Below, piece by piece: positions 19,119 to 27,943 of a stretch of 64,000 bases of DNA (its first letter is position 1; every line of letters starts with the position of its first letter). The notes under the pieces were generated by a model. That model was given only the letters and a program-made list of their open reading frames with translations, did no database searches and had not been told where the DNA came from. Made by a program: the position numbers and the translations under genes. Location of the stretch: NCBI RefSeq assembly GCF_015477835.1, contig NZ_JADLQN010000002.1:62001-126000 (forward strand), given 5' to 3'. This stretch comes from Nocardia higoensis (GTDB lineage Bacteria > Actinomycetota > Actinomycetes > Mycobacteriales > Mycobacteriaceae).

Positions 19119-19261
19119 CGCCGTGGTGCGGCGGCACGAACATGTCGGTGAAGGCCACACACATATCGATGGCGGGGACTGTCGCCCGGTGTGACGCCGA
19201 GGCCGCGCGACCATGCCTCGTTCGTCGGAGCGGGGCGGTGCCGACCTCGCCGTCCACCGGG

Positions 19262-20329
19262 TCAGACCGCGTCGGCCCGGGTCTGATGGGCGCCCGAGGC
19301 GATACGGATCAGTTCGTCGTTGAACCGGTCGGCGGCCTCGACATTGACCAGATGCCCGGTCGGCCAGATCTGGTAGTCGGCCAGTGAGCCCGTGGAACGC
19401 AGCGCGTCCACGATCGGGCGGTTCATCCGCTCCGGCAGCAGTTTGTCGTGCAGCCCGGAGATGACCGTGGTCGGCACCGTGATGTGCTTGGCCGCATCGC
19501 CGAGGTGCATGAGGGCCAGCGCCGCCGCGTGCAGGCCGCGGGTCAGCGGACGGCACGACCGGACGATGTTCATCGCGAAGGCGACCTCGTCGGCGGTGGC
19601 GTGCTTGCCCACCACCCGGCCGCGCATCGCGCTGTGGAGCAACGGGCTCAGCAGCGGTCCGCCCGGCATCGGTACGGGAGCCGACAGCAAGGTCTCGCCG
19701 ACGACGAGCGGCAGCCGCAGGTCGCGGCCGAGCAGGGTGATCGGCCTGTCGCCCACCACCAGGGGCTTGTTCAGCAGCGGGATGAGATCGGTTTCGCCGC
19801 GGATGTTCTGGGCGGCGGTGTTGGCGAGCACGACCGAGGCGGCACGCTCGGCGACCTGGTCGGGATAGCGCGCGGCCCAGGCCTGCACGGTGAGACCGCC
19901 CATACTGTGCCCGACGAGCACGGCGCGGCGGCCGCGCGGCAGGGTGGCGTCGAGGACGGTGTGCAGATCGTCGGCGAGAGTCTGCTCGCTGGGCGCGACC
20001 CGGCCGAGGCTGGACTCGCCGTGCCCACGCTGGTCGTAGGCGACGACCCGGAACCGTTCGGCCAGCGCGTCGATCTGCGGGTTCCAGTACTCGATGCAGC
20101 AGCTCCAGCCGTGGATGAGCACGATGACGTCGCCGTCGGCCGGACCGTAGCTGCGCACCCGCAGGCGCGCGCCGTCGACAGTGGTGACGCGGGTCTTCTC
20201 CGACGGTGTGCTCGGCTTGTTCAGCGCGGGCGTCGAATACTTCCGCGACCGCAGCGCGGCCCGGTAGGCAGCGGTCAGCGGCTCGGCATCACGCACCCCC
20301 GCCAGGGTCTTCATCGACGTCACCAGCAT
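19262..20329 (-). CDS. alpha/beta hydrolase
   Basis: 355 residues. Ser142 in GHSMGG is the nucleophile, HGW (73-75) the oxyanion region; SGLHDKLLPE and TGHLVNVE provide the acid and histidine. The ATG at 20329 has a good AAAGGAG site. The core is paralogous to the hydrolase at 12863-13816 (shared RGHG, LADDLHTVL and AWAARYPD segments) with a different N-terminus. It stands alone, convergent with the SDR. A palindrome 48 bases upstream may be its operator. Likely an esterase or epoxide-hydrolase-like enzyme. Confidence 0.9.
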   Translation of the reverse strand: MLVTSMKTLAGVRDAEPLTAAYRAALRSRKYSTPALNKPSTPSEKTRVTTVDGARLRVRSYGPADGDVIVLIHGWSCCIEYWNPQIDALAERFRVVAYDQRGHGESSLGRVAPSEQTLADDLHTVLDATLPRGRRAVLVGHSMGGLTVQAWAARYPDQVAERAASVVLANTAAQNIRGETDLIPLLNKPLVVGDRPITLLGRDLRLPLVVGETLLSAPVPMPGGPLLSPLLHSAMRGRVVGKHATADEVAFAMNIVRSCRPLTRGLHAAALALMHLGDAAKHITVPTTVISGLHDKLLPERMNRPIVDALRSTGSLADYQIWPTGHLVNVEAADRFNDELIRIASGAHQTRADAV

Positions 20330-20637
20330 CGCACACTCCTTTGTGTCTGTGGTCACGGTACCGCGCGAGCACGGGTGCTTGCTAGTGCAAGCGCTCGGTC
20401 TCGGAAAACCTGACCTGGATACTGGGATACCCGATAATCGGTCTGTTGAAATTTCCTGCCCGGCCACAATTCGTCCGGTGCTCCGATGGCGTTCTCCAGC
20501 TGACTATCGGGGCGTGGGGCAACGGTGCTACCAGTCGTGCGCCGACCGTTACAGAGTCGAGAGCGTCGCGGCGGCGCGGTTTCGGGACGCTCACGGTCGG
20601 TGGCGCCCGGCCCGGGCACCCGGCTACCGTGGGTGAG
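20330..20637. other. 308-base divergent intergenic region
   Basis: No gene is evident. It holds the ribosome site of the hydrolase, the GCTTGC/GCAAGC palindrome, a CCGAT-A-ATCGG palindrome (20431-20441) and, at its right end, TACCGT spaced like a -10 box for a leaderless GTG start of the DUF2752 gene. Confidence 0.6.
20377..20392. promoter_or_regulatory. candidate operator palindrome
   Basis: GCTTGC-TAGT-GCAAGC is a perfect 6-bp inverted repeat upstream of the alpha/beta hydrolase, on its promoter side. No regulator gene adjoins it. Confidence 0.45.
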
Positions 20638-21126
20638 GTGGACAACCCCCGCGAACGCCTTGCCTTCCCGTCATCGCAACCGCGGCCGTGGGAAGCCGCG
20701 GGGGGACCGGCCCGGGAGGCCGGGGGCGGCTGGAAATCGCTGAGCCTGCCGCTGCTGACCGGCGCGGCGGGCGTGGGCGCGCTGGTGTTGCTGCACGTGC
20801 GTGACCCGCATGTCGAGAACTCCTACGGCATCTGCCCGACCTGGGGCCTGTTCGGGGTGTACTGCCCCGGCTGCGGCGGGATGCGCGCGGTGCACAACCT
20901 CACCGACGGCCGCGTGCTCGATTCGTTGCACAGCAATCTGCTCGCGCTGCCGCTGATCGTGCTGTTCTTCTGGTTCGTCGTGGACTGGGCGATCCGGGCC
21001 GGGCGCGGCCAGGGCCCTCGGCTGCCCGCTATCGACCGTGCCGTCACGTTGTCGATCTTCGCGTTCATCGCCGGGTACGCGGTACTGCGCAACACCCCGT
21101 GGGGGACCTGGCTCACTCCCGTGTAG
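20638..21126 (+). CDS. DUF2752 membrane protein
   Basis: 162 residues from the GTG at 20638; a GTG 9 bases earlier is an alternative. Three hydrophobic segments (about 33-47, 99-117 and 138-155) flank the DUF2752 signature CPGCGGMRAVHNL, preceded by a further Cys in YGICPTW. The family is small, membrane-bound and of unknown function, common in actinomycetes. The Cys-x2-Cys pair suggests metal or redox chemistry. It precedes a small acidic gene by 16 bases and they may be cotranscribed. Confidence 0.85.
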   Translation: MDNPRERLAFPSSQPRPWEAAGGPAREAGGGWKSLSLPLLTGAAGVGALVLLHVRDPHVENSYGICPTWGLFGVYCPGCGGMRAVHNLTDGRVLDSLHSNLLALPLIVLFFWFVVDWAIRAGRGQGPRLPAIDRAVTLSIFAFIAGYAVLRNTPWGTWLTPV

Positions 21127-21142
21127 GAAGGACCGCTCGTCC

Positions 21143-21439
21143 ATGATGGATTCCCTCGACTCCCGGTCCGAGGACCCTGCCGCCGACCCCGACGCGATCG
21201 ACGGCCAGGCGTTCGCGGGCAGTGGCCTTGACCACGAATTCGCCGTCGACGAGGGCGACACGCTCCGGGAGCGGGTGCGCGCGAAGCTGGTGCGGCAACT
21301 GCGAGAGGACGGGCCGCCCGACACCGAACAGGACGATCCGCGCCGCATCGCCGTGGAAGCCGATCTGGACGCCCTCGACAGCGTGCCCGACGGCGACCCG
21401 CTGATCGAGGAGCTGGCCGAACGCTATCTGGTGTTCTGA
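21143..21439 (+). CDS. small acidic hypothetical protein
   Basis: 98 residues, strongly acidic, with no cysteine, signal or membrane segment. The second half (RERVRAKLVRQL ... IEELAERYLVF) is probably helical. Two adjacent ATGs (21143, 21146) are possible starts; AGGAAGGA is 13 bases upstream of the first, rather far. Placed directly after the DUF2752 gene in the same direction. Not recognised as a named family; could be a cytoplasmic partner of the membrane protein. Confidence 0.6.
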   Translation: MMDSLDSRSEDPAADPDAIDGQAFAGSGLDHEFAVDEGDTLRERVRAKLVRQLREDGPPDTEQDDPRRIAVEADLDALDSVPDGDPLIEELAERYLVF

Positions 21440-21478
21440 CCTGGTGCCCTGACGCCACACCTGTGACAGCAGCGTGTG

Positions 21479-22867
21479 CTATCGGAACGCCCGGGCGCCC
21501 GTCCCGCCGCGCGGCGGGAGTTCGGGCAAGGCGAGTTCGCCCAGCCACACATCCCACAGCGGGCGCAGCGGCAGCCGGCTGTAATGCCCGGCCAGATCGG
21601 TGAACTCCTCGGTGGTGACCGAGGAGTGCCGATAGCGACGGGTCCACTCCCTGAGCAGATCGAAGAACGCGACATCGCCCAGTTCGATGCGCAGCGCGTG
21701 CAGGGTCAGCGCGCCGCGCTTGTATATCCGGTCGTCGAACATGAGCACCGGGCCGGGGTCGCCGAGCAGGATGTCCTGCGGTTCGCGCGACAGATTGTGC
21801 CGGGCGGCGCGGGCCATCCGGTCCGCGCTCGGCCCGCCGGAGGCCTCCGACCACAGCCATTCGGCGTAACAGGCGAAACCCTCGTGCAGCCAGATGTCGC
21901 GCCACTGCCGGATGGTGAGGCTGTTGCCGAACCACTGGTGGGCGAGCTCGTGGGCGACCAGTCGTTCCGAACCCCGTCTGCCGTCGCAGTGATTGGCGCC
22001 GAAGACCGAGATGCCCTGTGCCTCGATGGGGATCTCGAGTTCGTCGTCGGTGACCACGACGGTGTAGGCGGCGAAGGGATAGGGACCGAACGCCTCGACG
22101 AAGACCTCCATCATGTGCTGCTGGCGGCCGAAGTCGTGGTCGAAGGCGCTGCGCAGGCGGGGCGGCAGGACCGCGTGCATGGGCACCGGGGACTGCGAGG
22201 AGCCGATCCGATGCTTGCGGTAGGGGCCGATCTGGATGGTCGCCAGGTAGCTCGACATGGGCTCGGCCTGCTCGTAGACCCACGTCGTCTGGCTGGCCTT
22301 GGTCAGCTTGCGCACCAGCTCGCCGTTGGCCAGCGCGAAGTAGGGGCTGTCGGTGGTGATCGAGATGCGGTAACTGGCTTTGGAACTGGGGTGATCGTCA
22401 CAGGGGAACCAGGACGCGGCGCCGTTGGGCTGGCTGGCGATCAGCGCGCCCTCGGTGAGTTCCTCCCAGCCGACCTCACCCCACGGGCCGCGCACCGGCC
22501 GGGGCGTGCCCGCGTAGAGCACCGTCACCGAGAGCACCCCGCCCGCGGGCACCCGCTGTTGCGGGGTGAAGACCAGTTTGCCGTCGCGATGGGTGTAGCG
22601 GGCGGCCTTGGCGCCGTTGACGAACACCTTCGACACGCTCAGCGACTGCGTCAGATCGAGGGCGTAGCGCGGCCGCACCGAGGTGGTCACCGCGGTGATC
22701 TCGGCGCGCCCGCTGAGCCGGTTGCTCGCGACTTTGTAGATCAGCTCCAGCTCGTAGCGCGAGACCCGGTAGCCGCGGTTGCCGTTCTGCGGGAGATAGT
22801 CGTCGATGGGGTCGTCGTAGAACTTCTCCCCGGTCGAGAACTTGCCGCCTGCCGCCTTGCCACCCAT
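21479..22867 (-). CDS. M1-family zinc metallopeptidase
   Basis: 462 residues. HELAH at 306-310 and Glu329 in LHEGFACY give the HExxH-x18-E zinc site, and the beta-sandwich N-terminal domain of M1 peptidases precedes it. The exopeptidase motif usually written GAMEN reads PIEAQ here (280-284), keeping the Glu. No signal peptide is evident. The protein is about half the length of classical PepN and lacks the C-terminal helical repeats. The ATG overlaps the NRPS stop (TGATG), so the two are translationally coupled; the peptidase may process or recycle a peptide linked to the NRPS. Confidence 0.92.
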   Translation of the reverse strand: MGGKAAGGKFSTGEKFYDDPIDDYLPQNGNRGYRVSRYELELIYKVASNRLSGRAEITAVTTSVRPRYALDLTQSLSVSKVFVNGAKAARYTHRDGKLVFTPQQRVPAGGVLSVTVLYAGTPRPVRGPWGEVGWEELTEGALIASQPNGAASWFPCDDHPSSKASYRISITTDSPYFALANGELVRKLTKASQTTWVYEQAEPMSSYLATIQIGPYRKHRIGSSQSPVPMHAVLPPRLRSAFDHDFGRQQHMMEVFVEAFGPYPFAAYTVVVTDDELEIPIEAQGISVFGANHCDGRRGSERLVAHELAHQWFGNSLTIRQWRDIWLHEGFACYAEWLWSEASGGPSADRMARAARHNLSREPQDILLGDPGPVLMFDDRIYKRGALTLHALRIELGDVAFFDLLREWTRRYRHSSVTTEEFTDLAGHYSRLPLRPLWDVWLGELALPELPPRGGTGARAFR

Positions 22868-25800
22868 CAGCGTCCCGGCTCCGGCGCGGAGGCTTCCGGG
22901 CGCGGGCGTGCCCACGGCGCGATCGGATTGCCCCACCAGCTGGTGGACGCGGGCACGGTGTCACCACGCATGACCAGCGAGGCCGGGCCGACGGTGGCGC
23001 CCGCGCCGATCGTCGAGGCGGGCAGGGCGACGCAGTGCGGGCCGAGGGTGGCGCCCGGTGCCAGGACGACGGTGTCCATGGCCATGATGCGGTCGTGGAA
23101 CAGATGGGTCTGCACCACGCAGCCGCGCTCCACTGTCGCGCCGTCGCCGAGGGTCACCAGATCAGCCTCCGGAAGCCAATAGGATTCGCACCATACCCCG
23201 CGGCCGATCTTCGCGCCGAGTCCGCGAAGCCACAGATTGAGCACCGCGGTGCCGGTCGCGGCGCGGGCGAACCAGGGCGCGGCGACGGTCTCGACGAAGG
23301 TGTCGGAAACCTCGTTGCGCCACACGAACGAACTCCACAACGGATGTTCCTCGGCCCGGATCCGACCCACCAGAAGCCATTTCGCCGCCACCGCGGTGGC
23401 GCAGGCCAGCGCGCCCGCGACCAGCAAGGTCACCCCGCTCAGCAGCGCGGCGACCGGATGGCCGAAGGTCCTGGCCAGCCACGCCAGCGCGAACAACACG
23501 CCCAGGCCGATGGCGAAGGTCACCACGACCGGAATCAGTCGGCAGGTCTCCACGAAGGCGCGCGCCACCTTCAGCCCCGGCGAGGGATCGAAAGTGCGTC
23601 GGCTGTCGGCGGATTCGGCGGCGCGGCGCAACCGCACCGGCGGGCTGCCCACCCAGGACGAGCCAGCCTTGGCCTTGGAGGGCGCGGCCGAGAGCACCGC
23701 GACCAGACCGTTCTTCGGCACCCGGCGGCCGGGCGCGGTCATCCCGGAATTACCGAGGAAGGCGCGCTTTCCGACCTTGGCCTCGCCGATGCGCAGCCAG
23801 CCGCCGCCGAGTTCGTAGCCGGCGATCATGGTGTCGTCGGCCAGGAACGCGCCGTCGGCGACGGTGGTGAACTTGGGCAACAGCAGCACCGTGGAGGCCT
23901 CCACGTGCTTGCCGACCTTCGCGCCCAGCAGTCGCAGCCAGATCGGGGTGATCAGGCTCGCGTAGAGCGGGAACAGGAAGGTGCGCGCGCCGTCGAGCAG
24001 CCGTTCGGTGGCCCAGGCCTGCCAGCCGATCCGGCTGCGCACCGGGTGGTAACCCTCGGTCAGGCCGATGGAGAACAGCCGGACCAGTGCGATCGTGGCG
24101 CCCGCGTACACGGCCAGCGTGATCAGCACCGCGGGCGGCAGCGCCCCGTACGCGCCGAGCAGCGCGTCCTCGAGGGTGGTGGTGTCGCGCACGCACCAGG
24201 CCAGCCAGCCCGCGCCCGCGACCAGCGCCAGCACGGGCAACGACGCCAGCCCCATCGAGGTCAGCGCGAAGACGACGATCCAGTGCCTGGCGCGGGCGGG
24301 TGCCTGCTCCGGCCACCGATGGCGGGCCTTGCCCACCTTCACCGCGGGCGAGCCCGCCCACTCCTGCCCGCCCTTGATCCTGCCCGCCACCGCCGAGCCG
24401 GGCGCGATCTCGGCGCCCTTGCCGATTCTGGCGCCGGGCATCACGATCGAGCGTGAGCCGACCACCGCGCCCGCGCCGACCTCGATCGGGCCGATGTGCA
24501 CGATGTCGCCGTCGATCCAGTATCCGGACAGGTCGACCTCGGGTTCCACACAGGCGCCGTCGCCGAGTTCGAGCATGCCGGTCACCGGCGGCAGGGTGTG
24601 CAGATCCACGCCCCTGCCGACCCGGGCGCCGAGCGCGCGCGCGAACGGCACCATGAACGGCGCACCGGACAGGCTCTCCGCCCCGCTGGCTTCCGACAAC
24701 CGCACCGCCGCCCACAGCCGCAGGTGCACCGAGCCGCCGCGCGGATAGCTGCCCGGCCGCACGCCGCGCAAGAGCAGTCGCGCGCCGAGCACGCACAGCG
24801 TCATCCGGCCGATCGGGGTGATGAACATCAGGAACGCCAGCAACGCCCACCACCACGACAGCCGGGGCAGCCAGGGCAGCGAATGCGACCAGGCCGCGAC
24901 ATTGCCGACGATGGCCAGCCAGGTGAACCACTGCAGGCCGGTCAGCGTGGTCAGCGGCACCGTCGCCAGCAGCTGGACGAGCTGGGCGCGGCGCGGGGTC
25001 GGTGCGACCGTGCGCGTTTCGACCGCCGCGGCGGGTGCGGACTGCTCCAGGAAGGTCACCAGCGCGCCGAAACGGGGATGGTCGTAGAGGTCCGCGACGG
25101 CCACGGTGGGGTAGCGCTCGCGCAGCGCGGTGACCAGTTGCGCGGCCGCCAGGGAGCCGCCGCCGAGGTCGAAGAAGTCGGCGTCGGGACCGCCGACCTC
25201 GGCGCCGAGGATGGCGTCCCACTGCGCGGCGACCCAGCGGGCCGTCTCGGAGAGCCTGCCGTCGTCGTCGGCTTCGCGTTTCGGCAACGGCCAGGGCAGG
25301 GCGCCGCGGTCCACCTTGCCGGAGGTGCGGGTCGGCATGTCCTCGACCACGGCCAGTCGCGGCACCAGCGGCGCGGGCAGCTGTCCGGCCAGGATCTCGC
25401 GGGCCGCGTGCAGGTCGTAGTCCTGGTCCGGGCCGGTGAGGTAGCCGATGAGGATCTTGTTGCCCGCCTTGGTCGTTCGGATCGCGGCAGCGGCGGCGGT
25501 GACACCGGGCAGATGCTGCAGCGCGTTGTCGATCTCGCCCAGTTCGATGCGGCGGCCGCCCAGCTTGATCTGGTCGTCGGCGCGTCCGAGGAAGACCAGG
25601 CCCTCGGCCTCGTTGCGCACCATATCGCCGCTGCGGTACGCGCGGTCCCAGCCCAGACGCGGTGCCGGGGCGTACTTCTCGGCGTCCTTGGCCGGATCGA
25701 GATAGCGGGCCAGGCCGACACCGCCGATGACGAGTTCGCCGGATTCACCCTCCCCGACCGGATTGCCCTGGGCGTCGACCACCGCGAGATCCCAGCCGTC

Positions 25801-26817
25801 CAGGGGCAGGCCGATGCGGACCGGGCCCTCGCCGGTCAGCGGCGCCGCGCAGGCCACCACGGTCGCCTCGGTGGGGCCGTAGGTGTTCCACACCTCGCGG
25901 CCGATGTCGTCCTCGCGCACGACCCGCTCGGCGAGTTCCGGCGGCACGGCCTCGCCGCCGAAGATCAGCAGACGCACGGCTTCGAGCGCTTCCGGCGGCC
26001 AGGTCGCGGCCAGCGTCGGCACCGTCGAGACCACGCTGATCTCGCGGCGCACCAGCCACGGACCCAGATCCGCGCCGGTGCGCACCAGCGTGCGCGGCGC
26101 GGGAACCAGGCACGCGCCGTGCCGCCAGGCCAGCCACATCTCCTCGCAGGAGGCGTCGAAGGCCACCGACAGACCGGCCAGCACGCGGTCGCCCGGGCCG
26201 ATCGGCGCGTCTCGCAGGAACAGCCGCGCCTCGGCGTCGACGAAAGCCGCGGCGCTGCGGTGGGTGACGGCCACGCCCTTCGGGGTGCCGGTGGAGCCGG
26301 AGGTGAAGATGATCCAGGCGTCGTCGTCGAGGGCAGGGGGCGCCGATGCGTCGCCCGCGGTGGTGTCGCCGGACGTGGCGCCGAATCGTTCGATCCCGGA
26401 ACCGGTGACCAGGACCCGGACGCCGGCCTCGCCGAAGACGAGGGTCGCGCGCTCCTCGGGATCGTCGGCGTCGACCGGGACGTAGGCCGCGCCCGCGTGG
26501 AGGGCGGCGAGAATCGTGATGTAGAGATCGCGGCTGCCCGAGGGCATCCTGATGCCGACCCGATCGCCGCGACGGACTCCGGCGGCGACGAGTTCCGCTG
26601 TGCGAGTGGTTATCTCGCCGTGCAGTTCGGCGTAGGACAGGACGGTGTCACCGTCGTCGATCGCGGGTGCGTCCGGGTGCGTGGCGATGGTGGCGTCGAG
26701 GACGTCGACCAGCGTGCGCGGCGCGGGTGCGTATCGTGCGCGCGAGAGCGGGTCGGGCTGTGCCCCCGGCTCCTGCGGCGCCGTCTCGGTCGCCGCATCG
26801 ACCTGTGGGTGGAGCAT
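22867..26817 (-). CDS. Pls/PosA-type NRPS (A-T-membrane-hexapeptide repeat architecture)
   Basis: 1316 residues. Adenylation domain about 35-510: FTSGSTGTPKG (171-181), NTYGPTE (311-317), YRSGD (394-398), A10 Lys501 in TSGKVDR. Thiolation domain with Ser555 in DLGGGSL. From about 610 there are six predicted membrane spans separating three hexapeptide-repeat (left-handed helix) modules; no condensation or thioesterase domain. This matches the epsilon-poly-L-lysine synthetase family of membrane NRPSs. Aligning to GrsA, the specificity residues read D-A-E-S-I-G-T-V-V-K; the Glu suggests a basic amino acid. ATG 26817 is chosen because the N-terminal extension beyond it lies in noncoding sequence. 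The product is probably a short homopolymer or isopeptide of a basic amino acid, by inference. Confidence 0.9.
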   Translation of the reverse strand: MLHPQVDAATETAPQEPGAQPDPLSRARYAPAPRTLVDVLDATIATHPDAPAIDDGDTVLSYAELHGEITTRTAELVAAGVRRGDRVGIRMPSGSRDLYITILAALHAGAAYVPVDADDPEERATLVFGEAGVRVLVTGSGIERFGATSGDTTAGDASAPPALDDDAWIIFTSGSTGTPKGVAVTHRSAAAFVDAEARLFLRDAPIGPGDRVLAGLSVAFDASCEEMWLAWRHGACLVPAPRTLVRTGADLGPWLVRREISVVSTVPTLAATWPPEALEAVRLLIFGGEAVPPELAERVVREDDIGREVWNTYGPTEATVVACAAPLTGEGPVRIGLPLDGWDLAVVDAQGNPVGEGESGELVIGGVGLARYLDPAKDAEKYAPAPRLGWDRAYRSGDMVRNEAEGLVFLGRADDQIKLGGRRIELGEIDNALQHLPGVTAAAAAIRTTKAGNKILIGYLTGPDQDYDLHAAREILAGQLPAPLVPRLAVVEDMPTRTSGKVDRGALPWPLPKREADDDGRLSETARWVAAQWDAILGAEVGGPDADFFDLGGGSLAAAQLVTALRERYPTVAVADLYDHPRFGALVTFLEQSAPAAAVETRTVAPTPRRAQLVQLLATVPLTTLTGLQWFTWLAIVGNVAAWSHSLPWLPRLSWWWALLAFLMFITPIGRMTLCVLGARLLLRGVRPGSYPRGGSVHLRLWAAVRLSEASGAESLSGAPFMVPFARALGARVGRGVDLHTLPPVTGMLELGDGACVEPEVDLSGYWIDGDIVHIGPIEVGAGAVVGSRSIVMPGARIGKGAEIAPGSAVAGRIKGGQEWAGSPAVKVGKARHRWPEQAPARARHWIVVFALTSMGLASLPVLALVAGAGWLAWCVRDTTTLEDALLGAYGALPPAVLITLAVYAGATIALVRLFSIGLTEGYHPVRSRIGWQAWATERLLDGARTFLFPLYASLITPIWLRLLGAKVGKHVEASTVLLLPKFTTVADGAFLADDTMIAGYELGGGWLRIGEAKVGKRAFLGNSGMTAPGRRVPKNGLVAVLSAAPSKAKAGSSWVGSPPVRLRRAAESADSRRTFDPSPGLKVARAFVETCRLIPVVVTFAIGLGVLFALAWLARTFGHPVAALLSGVTLLVAGALACATAVAAKWLLVGRIRAEEHPLWSSFVWRNEVSDTFVETVAAPWFARAATGTAVLNLWLRGLGAKIGRGVWCESYWLPEADLVTLGDGATVERGCVVQTHLFHDRIMAMDTVVLAPGATLGPHCVALPASTIGAGATVGPASLVMRGDTVPASTSWWGNPIAPWARPRPEASAPEPGR

Positions 26818-27157
26818 CACGTCCTGCCTGCCTCTCCTGAAAACGGTTCGCGTTCGTGATCCTTGCGCGCACCCGTTGTCCCACAGTGGGGTTACCGAAT
26901 GGCAAACAGCAGGGTGGCCCCCCGTCACGGTACCCGTGACATCCTCGGAAAACGCCTCGCGACCTGGTGGTTCGATACGAAGATCACAGGTCCGCGAGGG
27001 GCGGGTCGTGTCCTGGGCCTCGGCGCGGATTCCCGGCTCGCCGGTCGGCAACCCTCCTCGGTGACGGGGTTCTCCGGGCGACGGGCGACGACCTGGCCGC
27101 CGTCCGCTCGGACGCGGTGAGCGCGGGCTCGGCGACCCCGGCGCGGAGGCTCGGTGC
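26818..27157. other. 340-base region upstream of the NRPS
   Basis: Short frames on both strands lack gene-like features. It contains the perfect palindrome GTCACGG-TAC-CCGTGAC (26924-26940), 107 bases before the NRPS start, and a smaller CCCAC-A-GTGGG (26880-26890). These are candidate regulatory sites. Confidence 0.55.
26924..26940. promoter_or_regulatory. candidate operator palindrome upstream of the NRPS
   Basis: Seven-base perfect arms GTCACGG and CCGTGAC separated by TAC. Position fits control of the NRPS/peptidase operon. The regulator is unknown. Confidence 0.45.
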
Positions 27158-27709
27158 TCAGCCCTCCAGCTCGGAGGGACGGTGGTAGCGGCCGTTGTAG
27201 TACAGCAGCGGTGATGCCGCGGGACGCTCGCCGGTCTCGTCGTGCACGCGGGTGACCAGGCCGATGAAGATCGTGTGATCGCCGATCGCGATGCGCTGGT
27301 GCACCGCCGCGCGCACCCAGATGGGGGTGCCGTGCAGGACCGGCTCGCCGCTGTCGAGCGTCGTCCACAGCGAGGTGTCGGAGAAGCGCTCGGCGGCTTC
27401 GCGGGAGAAGCGCTGCGCGATGTGGCGCTGGTGCTCGCCGAGGAAGTGGATCACCACCGACTCGGCGGCCAGCAGGGCCGTCAGGCTCGAGGAAGTGTGC
27501 GCGATGTTGAACGACACCAGCGGCGGCGCCAGCGACAGCGACGCGAACGAGGTCGCGGTGAAGCCCACCGGCCCGGTCGCCGAGTCGAGGGTGACGACGG
27601 TGACGCCGGCCGGGTAGTGCCGCATCGACGCCCGGTACTGGTCGGCGGTGATGCCGCTGACGTCGTCGGGGACTTTCAGGCCCGTCTCGGGCGGGGGTAC
27701 TTCACTCAC
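27158..27709 (-). CDS. flavin reductase-like (FMN-binding split barrel)
   Basis: 183 residues from the GTG at 27709. [28 protein letters not shown] and the [14 protein letters not shown] segment are characteristic of HpaC/NtaB-type flavin reductases, which supply reduced FMN or FAD to two-component monooxygenases. No monooxygenase is adjacent; the partner must be elsewhere. The start is uncertain because no clear ribosome site is seen; the frame extends 45 codons further upstream into low-complexity Arg-rich sequence that is unlikely to be protein. Divergent from the crotonase gene. Confidence 0.88.
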   Translation of the reverse strand: MSEVPPPETGLKVPDDVSGITADQYRASMRHYPAGVTVVTLDSATGPVGFTATSFASLSLAPPLVSFNIAHTSSSLTALLAAESVVIHFLGEHQRHIAQRFSREAAERFSDTSLWTTLDSGEPVLHGTPIWVRAAVHQRIAIGDHTIFIGLVTRVHDETGERPAASPLLYYNGRYHRPSELEG

Positions 27710-27909
27710 ATCACGAAAGCTACGCCGGTTGCCGTGGTCCTGGGCGAACCCTGTGCCGTCCCGCGCTCGCCCGTGATCCTCGGATCGTCGCGCTGACCTC
27801 GGCGGATATGCCCGGCGCCGTGGGGTCTCACGGATTCGAGCCACGCGGGAGGGAAAATCCGGCCACGGAATGGCGTGGGTGCGGAAGTCCGTGGGTGCGG
27901 GAGTCGCGT

Positions 27910-27937
27910 TTGTACGCCGTCAGGCAGCCGATACGCT
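27910..27937 (+). promoter_or_regulatory. candidate leaderless promoter for the crotonase gene
   Basis: TTGTAC (27910-27915) and TACGCT (27932-27937) are 16 bases apart; the -10 box ends 6 bases before the ATG, and no ribosome site separates them. Confidence 0.5.
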
Positions 27938-27943
27938 GGGCGG

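Noticed and set aside
24496-26859. A 787-codon plus-strand frame opposite the NRPS
   Set aside because: The minus strand has unmistakable adenylation and thiolation motifs over the same bases.
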